DNA of 64,000 nucleotides from Tetragonia tetragonoides (GCA_038025085.1 CM076143.1:37718501-37782500); one strand, 5' to 3'; counted from the stretch's first letter, positions 11,447 through 22,748 are shown. Notes: generated by a model from the sequence alone, not told the origin. Program-made: numbers and translations.

Positions 11447-11641
11447 TATGTTACTGTCCCTAACGTACGTTTTGATGGAAAAGTATATCGTTAAGATGTA
11501 CTCATAGTTTAAAACTTAAATAGACTTAAGTTATGTGAATAAAAGCTTTGTAAGCCGAAATGAGTTGATTTGTTCTTTTACTTCTTTTGGTATTATTTGA
11601 AGTACTCTAGTGAAGTACTAACGTGTGGTTCTCGCGTGTAG

Positions 11642-12352
11642 ATGGTGAAGCTCGAATGACCCGTGACACCCGATGACCCGAGGCAGCTCCGATATGAGGG
11701 AGGCCGCCTAGAGGAGTATTTTGACCTCGTGCGTGAGGTATTCGAGCAGTACAACGAGCGATATGGTGTTCACTCTATAACACGCTCGGAAAAGATGAAG
11801 GCCTTCCACTTCATCAATGCGTCGCTCAAGTGGTAGCGGTTCCATAAAGAGTGGCGAATGGACTGGGAGATGAAAAACGATAGAGAATACCCCTATCTGG
11901 AGACACTGGAGTCATTAATGACAAAGGCGTATGCATGGGACCGAGAGTAACCAGATATGTTTAGAGACCCCTGTGATGCATACGTGGAGAACGATGTGGG
12001 GTATGATCCCTTACTTCAGGTGGACGACCAGATGACCCAAGAGGAGGCAGACGCCGACCTCGATCGAGTACTAGCGTTCGAAAAGGACTACTTCGCCGAG
12101 GAGGCCGAGGCACCTGCTGTCGAAGTTGAGGAAGAGCCTTTGCCTGCTGTCCCTGAGGTTCCTGCGAGGGCACCTAGGCCTAGCGCTGTGAGAGACTGGC
12201 CCATAGGCTTGAATAACAAGCCCAACGAGCCAAGGACCTCTACTGAAGGAGAGGAGGATTCAGAAGAAGATGAACCCATGGAGGAGGAGGACGAGGTCCA
12301 AGTGACACATGTGTGTCGCTATCCTTTGAGGAACCGCGCGAGAAGGGCGTGA
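11642..12352 (+). pseudogene. Extra ORF between PBS and gag of element B
   Basis: A single plus-strand frame of 236 codons runs from ATG 11642 to TGA 12350-12352, broken only by TGA 11657-11659, TAG 11834-11836 and TAA 11948-11950. Each stop is one C-to-T change from a sense codon. The N-terminal half is helical and charged (GGRLEEYFDLVREVFEQYNE, later PYLETLESLMTKAYAWD). The C-terminal half is very acidic and Pro-rich and ends in a basic YPLRNRARRA. It is not gag, which follows at 12860 with its own zinc knuckles. Element A carries an ORF of similar layout in the same place (22138-22748). I do not recognise the family; extra ORFs are known in plant Ty3/gypsy elements in general. Confidence 0.65.
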
Positions 12353-12859
12353 TTCTTAGTTTTGATTAGTTTTATTTTGAGTAAAGTATTTGAGACTTTA
12401 TTTGGGCCTGCGAGCCATTTGTTTTTGACATTTTGTTTAGAATGTTAAATTTTGCTTTAATTCATGCTATTGAGGCTTGGTTTGGCAAGCACTCATTTTT
12501 GAGAACAAATACTTGACTATTTGATTTATGAGATGGAATTTTTGCAAGAAATGTGTTATTTACTTGCTATCTGGAGCATGAGTATTGTGAAAGCGCCTAT
12601 GAAAGAGGCATGAATGTTTCATTATGATTGTGATTTGTAAATATTTGAGAAAGAACAAAGTCAATTGAAACTTGAGCTTGCTTGTACGCAAGAGTGTGAT
12701 AAGGCCATGCTTGAATGCAATAAGAGCCTAGAGCCCTAGTTGGTTATTGAACATATATATGAGTCAAGTGTATATGTTAGTTGTGATTATCGCACATGAG
12801 TGTGATATGGGTAGCTAATACCCTTTCCTTTTTCTTTTGTTGATCCTTTAGGTTGCTAG

Positions 12860-14073
12860 ATGCCACCTAGAAGAAATAAACAACGAGTCGCAGATTCTAA
12901 CAGTGCGATGGGAGATAATGAAAACGTCGGGAATGGGGAGGAGATGGCGCAAGCCTTATTAGCGCAACTTGCTCAGTCGCAACAAGCCTTGGCGCAGTCT
13001 AATGCATTCATCGCGCAGATGATGCAGAGGGAGGATACGAGGGCTACTGGGGGTGACGACTTCGCCGCAATATCCAAGAAGATTAAGGGGCATAATCCGC
13101 CTGTGTTTGAGGGGCGCGAGGATTCCGCACTTCTCGACGATTGGACGCGAGATTTGGAGAAAATCTTCGCGATAACTAGGTGTCCGGAGGCACTTAAGGT
13201 AGATAGTGCTATCTATCTGTTCCGGAAGAAGGCAGATCGTTGGTGGACAACCAATGGTACCTCAATTAGAGCTCGACTGAGATTTAATTAGGAAATGTTC
13301 AAAACGGTTCTTAGAGAGGAGTTTTACCCAGAGTATCTCCAAGACTAGAAATATAACGAGTTCTTGAACCTTATCCAAGGAAGGATGACCGTTCAGGAAT
13401 ATGCTGAAAAGTTTGACGACCTTGCTCGTTTCGCGGGGGAATTAGTCTCTACGGAAGAGCAGAGGGCCCGTAGATTCCAGAATGGATTGTACTAGACCAT
13501 TCGTGAATCTTTTGGGGGTTATAAGTGTCAAACTGTGAATCGTGCTGTGATTTACAAGCACCAAGAAGATGTGACTGGGAAAAAGAGGAAGTTTGACGAC
13601 CATCAGGGTAGTGGTGGTGATAAGAAGGAGAAGTTCCGGGGGGGAACAATCACAACAACAACAACAACAACAAGGGGAATAACCACAATGAGGGTGGGAA
13701 TTCCAAGAATGAAAATGGCAAGAATGGTAATGGAAATGGCCATCGAAATAGTGGGGGTTGGAAGGGTAAACCCTACATTTGCAAGAGATGCAATAAGAAT
13801 CACCCAGGACTCGATTGTGCTGGAAATAAGGTGAGGTGCTTCATTTGTCAAGAGATGGGGCATCATTCTTTTGATTGTCCTCAGAAGAGCAAGATCGTGA
13901 ACAATGGTGGGGGCAACAACAATGTCCAAGCTCCTACAGTTTAGGGTCAAAATGGGAACAACCAGGGTGGTAATCGACAGAATGGGCTGAATGGACAGGC
14001 TGGAAATGTTCACAACAATAATGGCAACCAGAACAGAAATGGAGGTCGTTTGTTTGTGATGAATCAAGTACAT
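12860..14073 (+). pseudogene. Element B gag
   Basis: ATG 12860 opens MPPRRNKQRV, a typical start for chromovirus gag. The retrotransposon gag domain spans 13050-13530, including the W-rich stretch FRKKADRWW and the MTVQEYAEKFDDLARFA motif. An Asn/Gly-rich linker leads to two Cys-His clusters (CKRCNKNHPGLDC near 13780 and a CCHC knuckle CFICQEMGHHSFDC near 13837) that would bind genomic RNA. The frame is broken by TAG at 13289, 13346, 13493 and 13942 and by a shift in the G7 run near 13637. All four stops are TAG. The product would form the retroelement's particle; this copy cannot make it. Confidence 0.85.
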
Positions 14074-17000
14074 GCTGATGCGGCAAACAATGTGGCGACT
14101 GGTACGTTGAAAATTCTTAGCCTGCCTATGTATTATTTGATTCTAAAGCATCACATTCATTCATATCTGAAAACTTTGTTAAGAAACATGGGATGGGAGT
14201 AGTTGAGTCTTTCGAGATTAGTATTGCCACTCTTACTGGAGAGGTGGTATCGTGTAAAGTAGTGCATCCCAATGTTCGTGTAAACATTGCGGGGTCAGAA
14301 TTGCCTGCAGACTTGATTGAGTTTCAATTGGGATATTTTGAAGTCATTTTAGGGATGAACTGGCTTAACAAGTATAAAGCGAGAATCGATTGTAGTGAAC
14401 AAAAGATATCGCTGAAAGGGCCTATAAGTAACAGAATCTCTTATAAAGGAATTGTCACTAAGGGAGGAATTAGGATTATTTCAATGTTAGTGGCGAAAAA
14501 GAAATTAGAGAAGGGATGTGAGGGATTTTTGTGTCACATTCAGAATGTAGAAGGAATAGACGAGGAAATCTCAAAGATTGACGTGGTCAATGAGTTTCCG
14601 GATGTATTTTCAAAGGAGATTCCTAGTATGCCACCAGTGAGGGATACTGTGTTTCAGATTGACCTAGTTCCTGGAACAGGTCCGATTTCGAGGGCACAAT
14701 ATAGAATGGCACCTTTATAGATGAAAGAACTAAAGGAACAACTGGAAGAGTTGTTAGAGAAAGGGTACATTAGACCTAGTGTGTCGCCATGGAGCGCACC
14801 AGTTCTATTTGTGCGTAAGAAGGATGGTAGTCTGCGTCTCTGCATCAACTATCGTGAGTTGAACAAGGTCAGTGTCAAGAATAGGTATCCTCTACCAAGG
14901 ATTGAAGACCTGTTCGATCAACTCCAAGGAGCTGGAGTATTTTCGAAGGTGGATTTGCGATCTGGTTATCATCAGCTGAGGATTGATGAGGTCGACATTG
15001 CGAAAACTGCCTTTAGAACAAGGTATGGGCATTATGAGTTTACTGTTATGCCATTTGGGTTAACTAATGCACCTGCTAAGTTTATGGAGATGATGAATAA
15101 CACCTTTGGACCATATCTGGATAGTTTTGTGGTCGTGTTTATCGATGACATTTTGGTGTATTCGAAGGACAAGGAGGAACACGCAAGACACTTGAGGACT
15201 GTCTTGGTGGTGTTGAGAAATGAGAAGTTGTACGCTAAACTCTCAAAGTGTGGGTTTTGGCTAGAGAGTGTTGCTTTTCTTGGGCACATAATCTCTAAAG
15301 AAGGAGTCTCTGTTGATCCTTCTAAAGATTCGGGCTGTCATGGATTGGCCTGCTCCGAAAAGTGTGACTGAGGTAAGAAGTTTCCTCGGATTGGCTGGCT
15401 ATTATAGGAGATTTGTGCAAGACTTCTCCAAGATAGCTAGACCTATCACAATTTTGATGAAAAAGGAGACGAAATACAAGTGGACAGAACAATGTGAAGA
15501 AGCTTTCCAAGAGCTTAAGAAGAGGTTGACAACGACACCAGTTTTGACTTTACCGTCTGGAACGGAAGGATTTGACGTGTATAGCGATGCTTCTAAAAAT
15601 GGGTTCGGGTGTGAGCTTATGCAAAATGGCAAGGTGGTTGCTTATGCCTCTCGCCAATTGAAAGTGCATGAGAAGAACTACCCTACTCATGACATGGAGC
15701 TAGCTGTGATTTTTGCCTTGAAAATCTGGAGGCATTATTTGTATGGAGCTCGTTGCAAGATCTTTACAGATCACAAGAGTTTGAAGTATATCTTCACTCA
15801 AAAGGAGTTGAATATAAGGCAACGGAGATGGCTCGAGTTGATATCTGAGTACAATCTGGATATTCAGTATCACGAGGGAAAGGCCAATGTAGTTGTTGAT
15901 GGGTTAAGTAGGAAGACTTCACACACTGTGAACAACATGATGGTGCTACCGTATGACTTGTGTGAGGAATTCAGGAAGTTGGACCTAGAGGTTGTTCAAC
16001 AAGGTGAGACTGCAGTGTTACTGAATGCAGTTGTAGTGCGACCGTCGATCTATGATGATATCCGACAGTTGCAAGTTCATGACCCGTTTCTAGAGGAGTT
16101 ACGTGTCAAGATCAAGGATGGGAAGCATCCTTATTATGAGATCCTTGATGATGGTACGATCAAGACGAAAGAGCGTTGGTATGTACCAAACAAGGCTGAG
16201 TTGAAAAAGACAATTCTAGATGAGGCGCATGGAACCGCGTATTCTGTTCACCCAGGTGGTGATAAGTTGTACAAAGACTTGAAACTTCAGTTTTGGTGGA
16301 CAAACATGAAACGAGAGTGTGCTGAGTATGTGGCAAGGTGTCTTACTTGTCAAAAGGTGAAGATCGAAAACAAAAGGCCTGGAGGTCTTGTTCAATCGCT
16401 GGAAATTCCTGGATAGAAATGGGATTCATTCTCGATGGATTTCGTGACTGGATTACCAAAGACGAGGTCTGGCAAGGATACTATTTGGGTTATTGTCGAC
16501 CGACTGACGAAAATGGCAAGATTCATTGCAATGAAGAAGACTTGGTCGATGGACCAACTCGCTGAAGCTTATGTGAAAGAGGTCTTGAAGTTACATGGAG
16601 TGCCTAAAGACATTGTGTCAGACAGGGATACGAGATTCTTGTCGAACTTCTAGGGAAAATTACAAGAGGCCTTTGGTACAAAGTTGAAATTTAGTACGGC
16701 ATTTCATCCTGCGACAGATGGTCAAACGGAGCGTACTATTCAGACATTGGAGGACATGTTGCGAGCTTGTACTCTGGAGATGAAGGACTCTTGGGAGAAG
16801 AGTTTGCCTTTGATTGAGTTCTCCTACAACAATAGCTACCATGCGAGCATTGGTAGAGCACCTTACGAGGCACTGCATGGGAGGAAGTGTCGATCTCCTA
16901 CGTGTTGAAACGACATAAGTGAGACCTTTGTTTTGGGTCCGGATTTTATCCAAGAAACTGGGGATCAAGTGAAACTTGTCCAAGAGAAGATGAAAGCTGC

Positions 17001-17513
17001 ACAAGATAGACAAAAAGCCTATGCAGATCAACATCGACGAATGGAAGAATTCCAAGTTGGTGAAAAGGTACTTCTCAAAGTATCACCTACTCGTGGAGTG
17101 ATGAGATTTGGGCGCAAAGGAAAGCTTAGCCCAAAGTACATTGGACCCTATGAGATTCTTGAACGAATTGGAAAGGTCTTATAGGCTTGCTATGCCTATG
17201 GATTTGGAGCAAGTGCACGATGTGTTCCACGTGTCACAACTCTAAGAAATATCACCATGATCCGAGTCATGTGCTGAATCCTGAAAGGGTAGTGTTAGAT
17301 GACACACTTACCTATGAAGAGCAACCAGTTCGAGTCCTTGAGGAGCGAACTAAACCTGTGAGGATTCTAGACGAGAAAACGAAGAAAACTCGTGCGTCTA
17401 CGATCAATCTTGTGAAAGTGTTGTGGGCTAACCACAAAGTCGAAGAAGCGACTTGGGAGACTGAGGCTAATATGCGCAAGCGTTATCCTCAACTGTTCAA
17501 ACAAGGTACTTAA
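14074..17513 (+). pseudogene. Element B pol: protease, RT, RNase H, integrase, chromodomain
   Basis: Domains in order: aspartic protease near 14128-14400, with active site degraded to LFDSKASHSF, then GMNWLNKY. Reverse transcriptase is at 14600-15300 ([35 protein letters not shown], catalytic FIDDILVYS). RNase H is at 15575-15915 ([19 protein letters not shown]). The integrase zinc-binding region is near 16227-16370 and its core at 16440-16900 ([20 protein letters not shown]). The end is a chromodomain-like VKVLWANHKVEEATWE (17415-17465). Breaks are TAG 14718, a shift near 15330, TAG 16414, TAG 16651, TGA 16906 and shifts near 17170 and 17245. The family is Ty3/gypsy chromovirus, probably the Tekay/Del branch. 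Confidence 0.9.
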
Positions 17514-17783
17514 CATTAGTTTCGAGGTCGCACCTTTTTAAGGGGGGAAGGGTGTAACAATCCACGAAAGAAAAGAAACAAAGACTGGAAAAACTCATTT
17601 CATTGCATTGCATCATGCTCATTTTGTTATTTGGAAAAGTTGTGAAAACTTTTAAACTTTCGAGTTACTTGTTGCGTATTGAACTTTGAAAGTGTGGTGG
17701 AAAAACTTCGCCTTATGGAACTAGCTTCACTTTGGTGGTGATCCTAAGTTTCGAGGACGAAACTTCTTTTAAGGGGTTAAGGA
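17514..17783 (+). other. Element B 3' untranslated region with two polypurine-tract-like modules
   Basis: The functional polypurine tract is AAGGGGTTAAGGA (17771-17783), directly before the LTR start. An upstream lookalike at 17538-17556 (TTTTTAAGGGGGGAAGGG, then TGTAACA) has the same GTTTCGAGG lead-in, so the 3' end module appears twice about 230 bases apart. Confidence 0.65.
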
Positions 17784-18626
17784 TGTAATACCCCGTATTA
17801 TTATTCATTTTAGAATATTAATTACTTAAAAAGAGAATGCAATTTTGGATTTAAAATATTAATTGGGCTCATGATTTAAAATGACTAATTAATGTATGGG
17901 TTGTTTTGGATCCAATTAAATTAATTGGGCCAAAATAAAAGAAAGAAATTTGGCTTGATTATTTTTGGATTGGTCGAAAATAATTAAGGCCTAATTAGGG
18001 CCATTATTTTCGGCCAAGAGCCGAAAATATGGAGCAAAATCAGTTCTTATTTTGTGAAAATTATTTCCTAAAAAGGTGGATTTTGAGAGGGTTTGACTGG
18101 TTATTAGTTTGGGAAGTTGAAGGAGAAAAGGAAGGAGTAGAATTAGGGATTTGGTTTCCTAATTGGACTCAACTTCCTCACTCATCAACTTAACCTAGAC
18201 AAAACAAAAAAAAAAAAAGGTCACTCATCTTTTGCTCTCTCAAACTCACGCACGACACACTAAGGAGGAAGAAAGAGAAATTTCAACACTCTTTCACAAT
18301 TCATCTTATTGCTCAATTTTAAACCTTTTTGATTCCAAGTAAGTGTTTTAATGCCTTTTGATTAATTAAAATTGTGTTCTTGATTCAAATTCATTGTTTT
18401 TGATAAACCCTAATTTGTATGAGTACATCCTAATTTATGTTTTGCCTAGGGTCTGCTAGATTCTATTGTTTTTGCATGATAGGATCATGATTAGGGTTTG
18501 GTTTGTTGTTTTATTGAAATTGAATCAAGTTTGAGTTCAAAAGGGTTAGATCTTGTAATTTAATTAAAGCTGGCAATTTATTAATAGTGGATTTAATTAG
18601 ATTAGGGTTTGTTAAATTGTTTAACC

Positions 18627-18657
<31 letters not shown>

Positions 18658-20175
18658 GATCCGACTGGCCGAGCACGGCCAGGCCGTGTACAGCGCACGG
18701 TTGGACCTTGCACAGCCGTAGGACGGCTGTCACGGCCTCCAACCATGGCTGTCACGGCCACCGCCGCCGCTGGACGGTGGTCAGCGGCAGTGGTGCCGAG
18801 GTGTTTGGTTTTGGTGGTGTTTTTGGTGTTGACTTGTTTTGACTTGTTGACTTGTTTTTAGGTTTTTGGAAAGTTTTCTAATTTAATTTATGTAAATTGT
18901 TTTTGGAAACTTTGAGCAAGCATGAGTAACTGAAAATTCCAGCAACTTAATTAATTAAATTAAGGGTACTAAATCATCTTTAAAGTTTAATAAAGTGGTT
19001 TAGAAGTCAAAGTATTGACTATTGTGTATTGTGGATTTGTTAGGACCCGTTGACCGCGCTTAAACGTAAGGAGCTTATGTTGTTTGATTGTTTGGATTGC
19101 CTCTTTGCTAAGGTAATTCATTGTTGTAATTCATGTCTAGATGAATTATGAAATCTCTTTGTTATAATTCATATCTATTAGGATTTGTATTCATTTGTCT
19201 AGTATTGGATTGAGAATGTGATTTCATATTTGGACTTGTGAGTATTTTGAAAAGGGATAATTAATGTTTATTTCCCTGTGATAATTCGTATAGAATTATA
19301 TGTTAGTGAATGCATGTATAATGTTGGAAATTCACTTCGTGTAGCAATGTCTATTTGTTAATATTCATGTGAGGAGATGCATGTTTTATTATTGGTTATT
19401 GAACGAAAATGTTCTTTTGCCATTGTGTACGGGGCTAAGATACTATTGAATCGACTGCGATTGGTTTGACAATTCATGCGATTCTCTTCTCTCTAATGAA
19501 CTTGGCTAATGGATAATAATAAATATGAGATTTATTATTTGGTGGTTATTGCGTCTTTAAGTTTAAAGCATGTTGTCTTTATTTTTCTTAAAGTATGATC
19601 ACTATTTTTATTGGATTAAGTATATGGACTTAACTTGGAGATTGAAATAGATTATGTAGTTATGAATTACTCGGCGTAGCTGATTTGTTGTTTTTCTTTT
19701 TACTTGTGTTTGCTGTCCATTTCTCTTCAATGGTGGAGCTATGATGGACCTATATGAAATTCGTCTATATGGGGGGAGTAGTTTGACAGGATTGTAGCTC
19801 GAGGAGTACAGCTAGTGAAGGCGAACCAAGAAGATCGTAAATCTCCTAAGAACAATTTATTTTATGGTTTAGTTTGGAACTTCTATTAATATTGGGATTT
19901 TTATATTGTAATGAGATTAATTCTTTTGTATAAGAATTAATAAGTTTAATATTTATATTTCATTTGGATTATTTGTTTTAAGTTAGTTGGAAAAAATAGT
20001 TAATATTTAATTATCTAGTTTGTATGTTTGGGATATATAACATTTGTTTTCTTTCTAGCCTTGTATTTAATTTGAACATTAAATACGGCGGTAGCGCTTC
20101 GAATTTCTATGGTTTTTTCGCTGCAACTCGTGATTTTAAATGGTTTTAAATTAGACGGAAATTCAGGGTGTTACA
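17784..20175 (+). repeat. 3' LTR of Ty3/gypsy element B (2392 bp)
   Basis: It begins TGTAATACCCCG after the polypurine tract and ends GGGTGTTACA, the usual TG...CA ends. It contains an A-tract (about 18626-18654) followed by a GC-rich palindromic block (18655-18790). From 18861 it aligns to the 5' LTR, apart from an internal deletion near 19410. The 3' flank is AATAT; no 5' duplication can be checked because the 5' LTR start is gone. Confidence 0.9.
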
Positions 20176-20200
20176 AATATACTCAAGGAGTAGCACAATT

Positions 20201-20441
20201 AAAGCATGAGGTGGGAGGACAAGTGGTAAGTGTCCCACTCTCACAACCTAGTGGTCAGGGGTTCGAATGCTCATATATGTAGGGAGAATAAAACCTCCTC
20301 TACCTTTCTTTGGAGGATCCCCTGCTCTACTTGAGCCTGTCAGCCCATCAGCCCATCAGCCCATCAAATATGGGTTGGCTTGCTCGTCACGTGTGGTTTG
20401 CGGGCTATTGCATGCGTCCTTATAGCAAAAAAAATAAAAAT
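20201..20441 (+). mobile_element. tRNA-derived SINE (241 bp)
   Basis: It is flanked by a perfect 16-bp duplication AAGGAGTAGCACAATT (20185-20200 and 20442-20457). The head carries a tRNA-like region with B-box-like GGTTCGAATGC (about 20257) preceded by an A-box-like AGTGGTAAGTGTCCC. The 3' end is an A-rich tail (GCAAAAAAAATAAAAAT). It contains three tandem copies of CAGCCCATCA near 20340. The structure is diagnostic of a SINE mobilised by LINE machinery. It sits 25 bases outside the element B 3' LTR. Confidence 0.9.
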
Positions 20442-20603
20442 AAGGAGTAGCACAATTCATTTCCAACCAAGGAGCCAGGCCCCTTTTCATGTTTAGTGTG
20501 TCCAGTTTTCTTTATTTATGTTGACTTTTCATTGTTGTTTGGGCCCTACTCAGATTGGGCCCTGGGCGGTCGCCTCTCTGGCCACCCCCTTGGGCCGACT
20601 CTG

Positions 20604-20611
20604 GTTCTAGT
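20604..20611. repeat. Right target-site duplication of hAT-ended segment
   Basis: GTTCTAGT, partner of GTTCCGGT at 6032-6039. Confidence 0.55.
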
Positions 20612-21540
20612 TGCGGTTGCCATTTTGGTGGTTCCTCCTATCAAAGCTTCCTTCATTCCTGATTGGCCAAGTAGCACTCATTGGCTTTGTGGCCTGACTT
20701 CTCACAGATCTAGCAGACGGGTTTCACCACACATGACTTTCCCGGATGGGATCTTCCGCAACGAACACAAGTCCTTGCACTCCCTCCATTTCCATTTCTT
20801 CTAAAACTTCCTCCAAATCGGAAATTCCCAAACCTCTTATGTGAGCTCCTAGATCTTTTCCTTCTCCTACCTTCTCCTGCAGAATTCACACCTTTCTCCC
20901 TCAAATTTCTGTTTTTCTCAAATAAGGCCTCACACCTCTCTTAAATTCTCTCCATGTTGATGGCTTTGTCATAAGCATCCTGGAATATTTTTGACGAGCC
21001 AACAACTAGTTCTTGGATGCGCCAGACAAGACCATCTTCGAACCTCTCCATCTTCTCCTGCTCATCTTTCACCATGTTTTCAGCAAAGCGGGACAATTCA
21101 TTGAATTTTGCAGCATATTCGATGACACTCTTTTTTTTTTGCGTCACATTTTCAAATTCTTGCTACATCCTCCTCCTTAAGGACCTAGAGTAAAACCTCT
21201 CTCTCAATTTTTCCTTAAATTTCTCCCACCCAAACTCTTCCTCACCAAGGTAAGTCTCCTTATCCACTTGCCACCAGTCGTAAGCTTCTTTCCTTAGATA
21301 ATACTGACCACAATTGATCATATGATTCTTAGGATATCCTACTGCCTCAAATAATTTCTCCATGTCTCTAATCCAATCTTCTAGTAGGAAAAGTTTCACT
21401 CCTCTCTCATAAGTTGGTGGGTGGTGGGTAGCTAAGTTCTTAAAAAGTATAGCTGGGGTTCCTTAGCTCCACTTCCTACTTTTTCTTTCTTTTTCTCATC
21501 ATCCTCTAATTGATTCTTAATTGTGGCACCAAATTATTGA
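20612..21540 (-). pseudogene. Ty3/gypsy element A: gag
   Basis: One minus-strand frame from about 21540 to 20612 encodes a retrotransposon gag: LLEDWIRDMEKLFEAVGYP, then YYLRKEAYDWW, then KSVIEYAAKFNELSRFAENM. A basic Arg/Ser-rich stretch and Cys-His clusters (CVRCGRSHPGKSC and, after a stop, ICEKSGHKANEC) follow. In-frame stops lie at 21163-21165, 20941-20943 and 20710-20712, the last inside the knuckle. The frame runs into the right end of the hAT segment and resumes at 6031 on its far side. The N-terminal part (21460-21540) is Lys/Glu-rich. Capsid function is lost. Confidence 0.85.
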
Positions 21541-22137
21541 CATAAGGTTTTTAAGGTCTTCAAACGCTCTCTTCTCGGTGTTTTCTCATTGGTGGGGTTC
21601 GAAGTTTCTCTGATCACGGTTACTTATTGATCTTACGTCATACTTGCTATATTTGGGAAAACTTTTCAGCATATTAGTTTAAATAAATGCGTGTATAAAT
21701 ATATATCCTTACAAGTAGCATTTTATTTTATTTTAGGAGGCATCTAAGTCTAATTTTCTTCTATTTAATTATAAACTATTTTTAAGGTCACATCTACTTA
21801 TATATGCCATGCATAATTTATGATTAACTTAAGTCAAATGCTCTATGTTTATCTATCAAGTCATGCGCATATATACATAGATTAAAGTAAGTACATAGCA
21901 ACATATCATACATACTTGAGTTTTACACTACCTTACAACATAATTCGAGCTACTTACACCCTTGTAGCTTTGCAAATCATTTAGCCAACGTACCGAAGAT
22001 ACATGTATGGCTAATATCATCATCATGTCCGGTTATATCACAAAGTCTTTGGCCACAAAAGATAATCAAGTTAGTGTTGTTAGACCCAAAATATCAACAC
22101 TACCATTCACAAAAGACTACCATAAAACATACCACCA
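21541..22137. other. Spacer of element A between extra ORF and gag
   Basis: AT-rich retroelement sequence on the minus strand with no supported ORF. The homologous spacer in element B (12353-12859) is also non-coding. Confidence 0.45.
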
Positions 22138-22748
22138 TTAGTTGTTAGTAGAGCCACTAGCAAAGTCAAGCACTTTCCCATTAGCAAATTGTCGAGTCGG
22201 GTTGTTAAGGTGTGAAGGAAGTCGCACCTCTACCTCACGCTCTATATCATCCAAGGAGTTCACCCATGCGGGCACTTGCAGCATGGTTTGCGGTTGGGCT
22301 GGTTGCTCGATTTGCCGTGGTGGGTGCACGGGCACATACACGGGAGCGGGAGTATCATGTGGATAATGTAAGATCCTTCCCCTCCGGTATTGTACCACGG
22401 TCTCCGGCACAAGATATACACCTCTATTGGCGGCTTCCCATTCGGCTTCCACTTGGTTAAGAATACCCGTCATATAGTTTAAATCCAAATACCAATTACC
22501 ACGGTTGGCATAATGAACCATATAAAAATACAACCCTCAACAATGATATCCATATAGTTGATCTTCACGCTAAGCCATGGTTCCACAAGCGGAAGAGTCT
22601 GGAGGAGCGTGTAGACTCTCCAACCCGTGAATCCCACGAGCTCGTCCGTGAAGGGCTCAAATGCATCACAAGCCATAGGAAAACGTAAAACATAGTCATC
22701 AATGGACTCGCCCAAATGCATCGCAAGAGTGATCGGATGTGGAGGCAT
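22138..22748 (-). pseudogene. Extra ORF between PBS and gag of element A
   Basis: Minus-strand coding sequence starts about 200 bases after the primer-binding site (ATG 22748) and ends at TAA 22138-22140. It is broken by one frameshift near 22500-22540, where two overlapping frames share the same continuing protein. N-terminal features include MHLGESIDDYVLRFPMACDA and, after the shift, NWYLDLNYMTGILNQVEAEW. The tail is Pro-rich (APVYVPVHPP) and then acidic. Layout and spacing of aromatic and acidic residues resemble the element B ORF at 11642-12352, though identity is low by eye. Function is unknown; it is not the zinc-knuckle gag, which lies further downstream at 21540-20612. Confidence 0.6.

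Larger units (their letters stand above)
6040..20603. mobile_element. hAT-type transposon enlarged by nested insertions
   Basis: The left end TAGGGTCGTCCCTAAGG and the reverse complement of the right end, CAGAGTCGGCCCAAGGG, form imperfect terminal inverted repeats. Both continue into a GGGGCCC/GGGCCC-rich subterminal stretch, typical of one plant hAT group. The 8-bp flanks 6032-6039 and 20604-20611 are near-identical. Removing the segment brings the gag linker of element A back into register. Its own interior is short (about 6057-6498 and 20458-20590) with no transposase, so it was non-autonomous. The rest is later insertions: hAT MITE, LTR-leader relic, Ty3/gypsy element B and a SINE. Confidence 0.6.

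Noticed and set aside
11961..12279. Minus-strand ORFs opposite the extra ORF of element B
   Set aside because: They are shadows of the acidic, GC-richer plus-strand frame.
13603..14073. 156-codon minus-strand ORF opposite gag
   Set aside because: It is an Ile/Val/Ser-rich shadow of the Asn/Gly-rich gag linker.
18609..18842. Lys-rich plus-strand ORF in the element B 3' LTR
   Set aside because: It reads through an A-tract and a GC-rich palindromic block; an LTR is not expected to code.
20496..20804. Plus-strand ORF at the hAT right end
   Set aside because: It spans the hAT end and the antisense of gag, so it is a chance frame.
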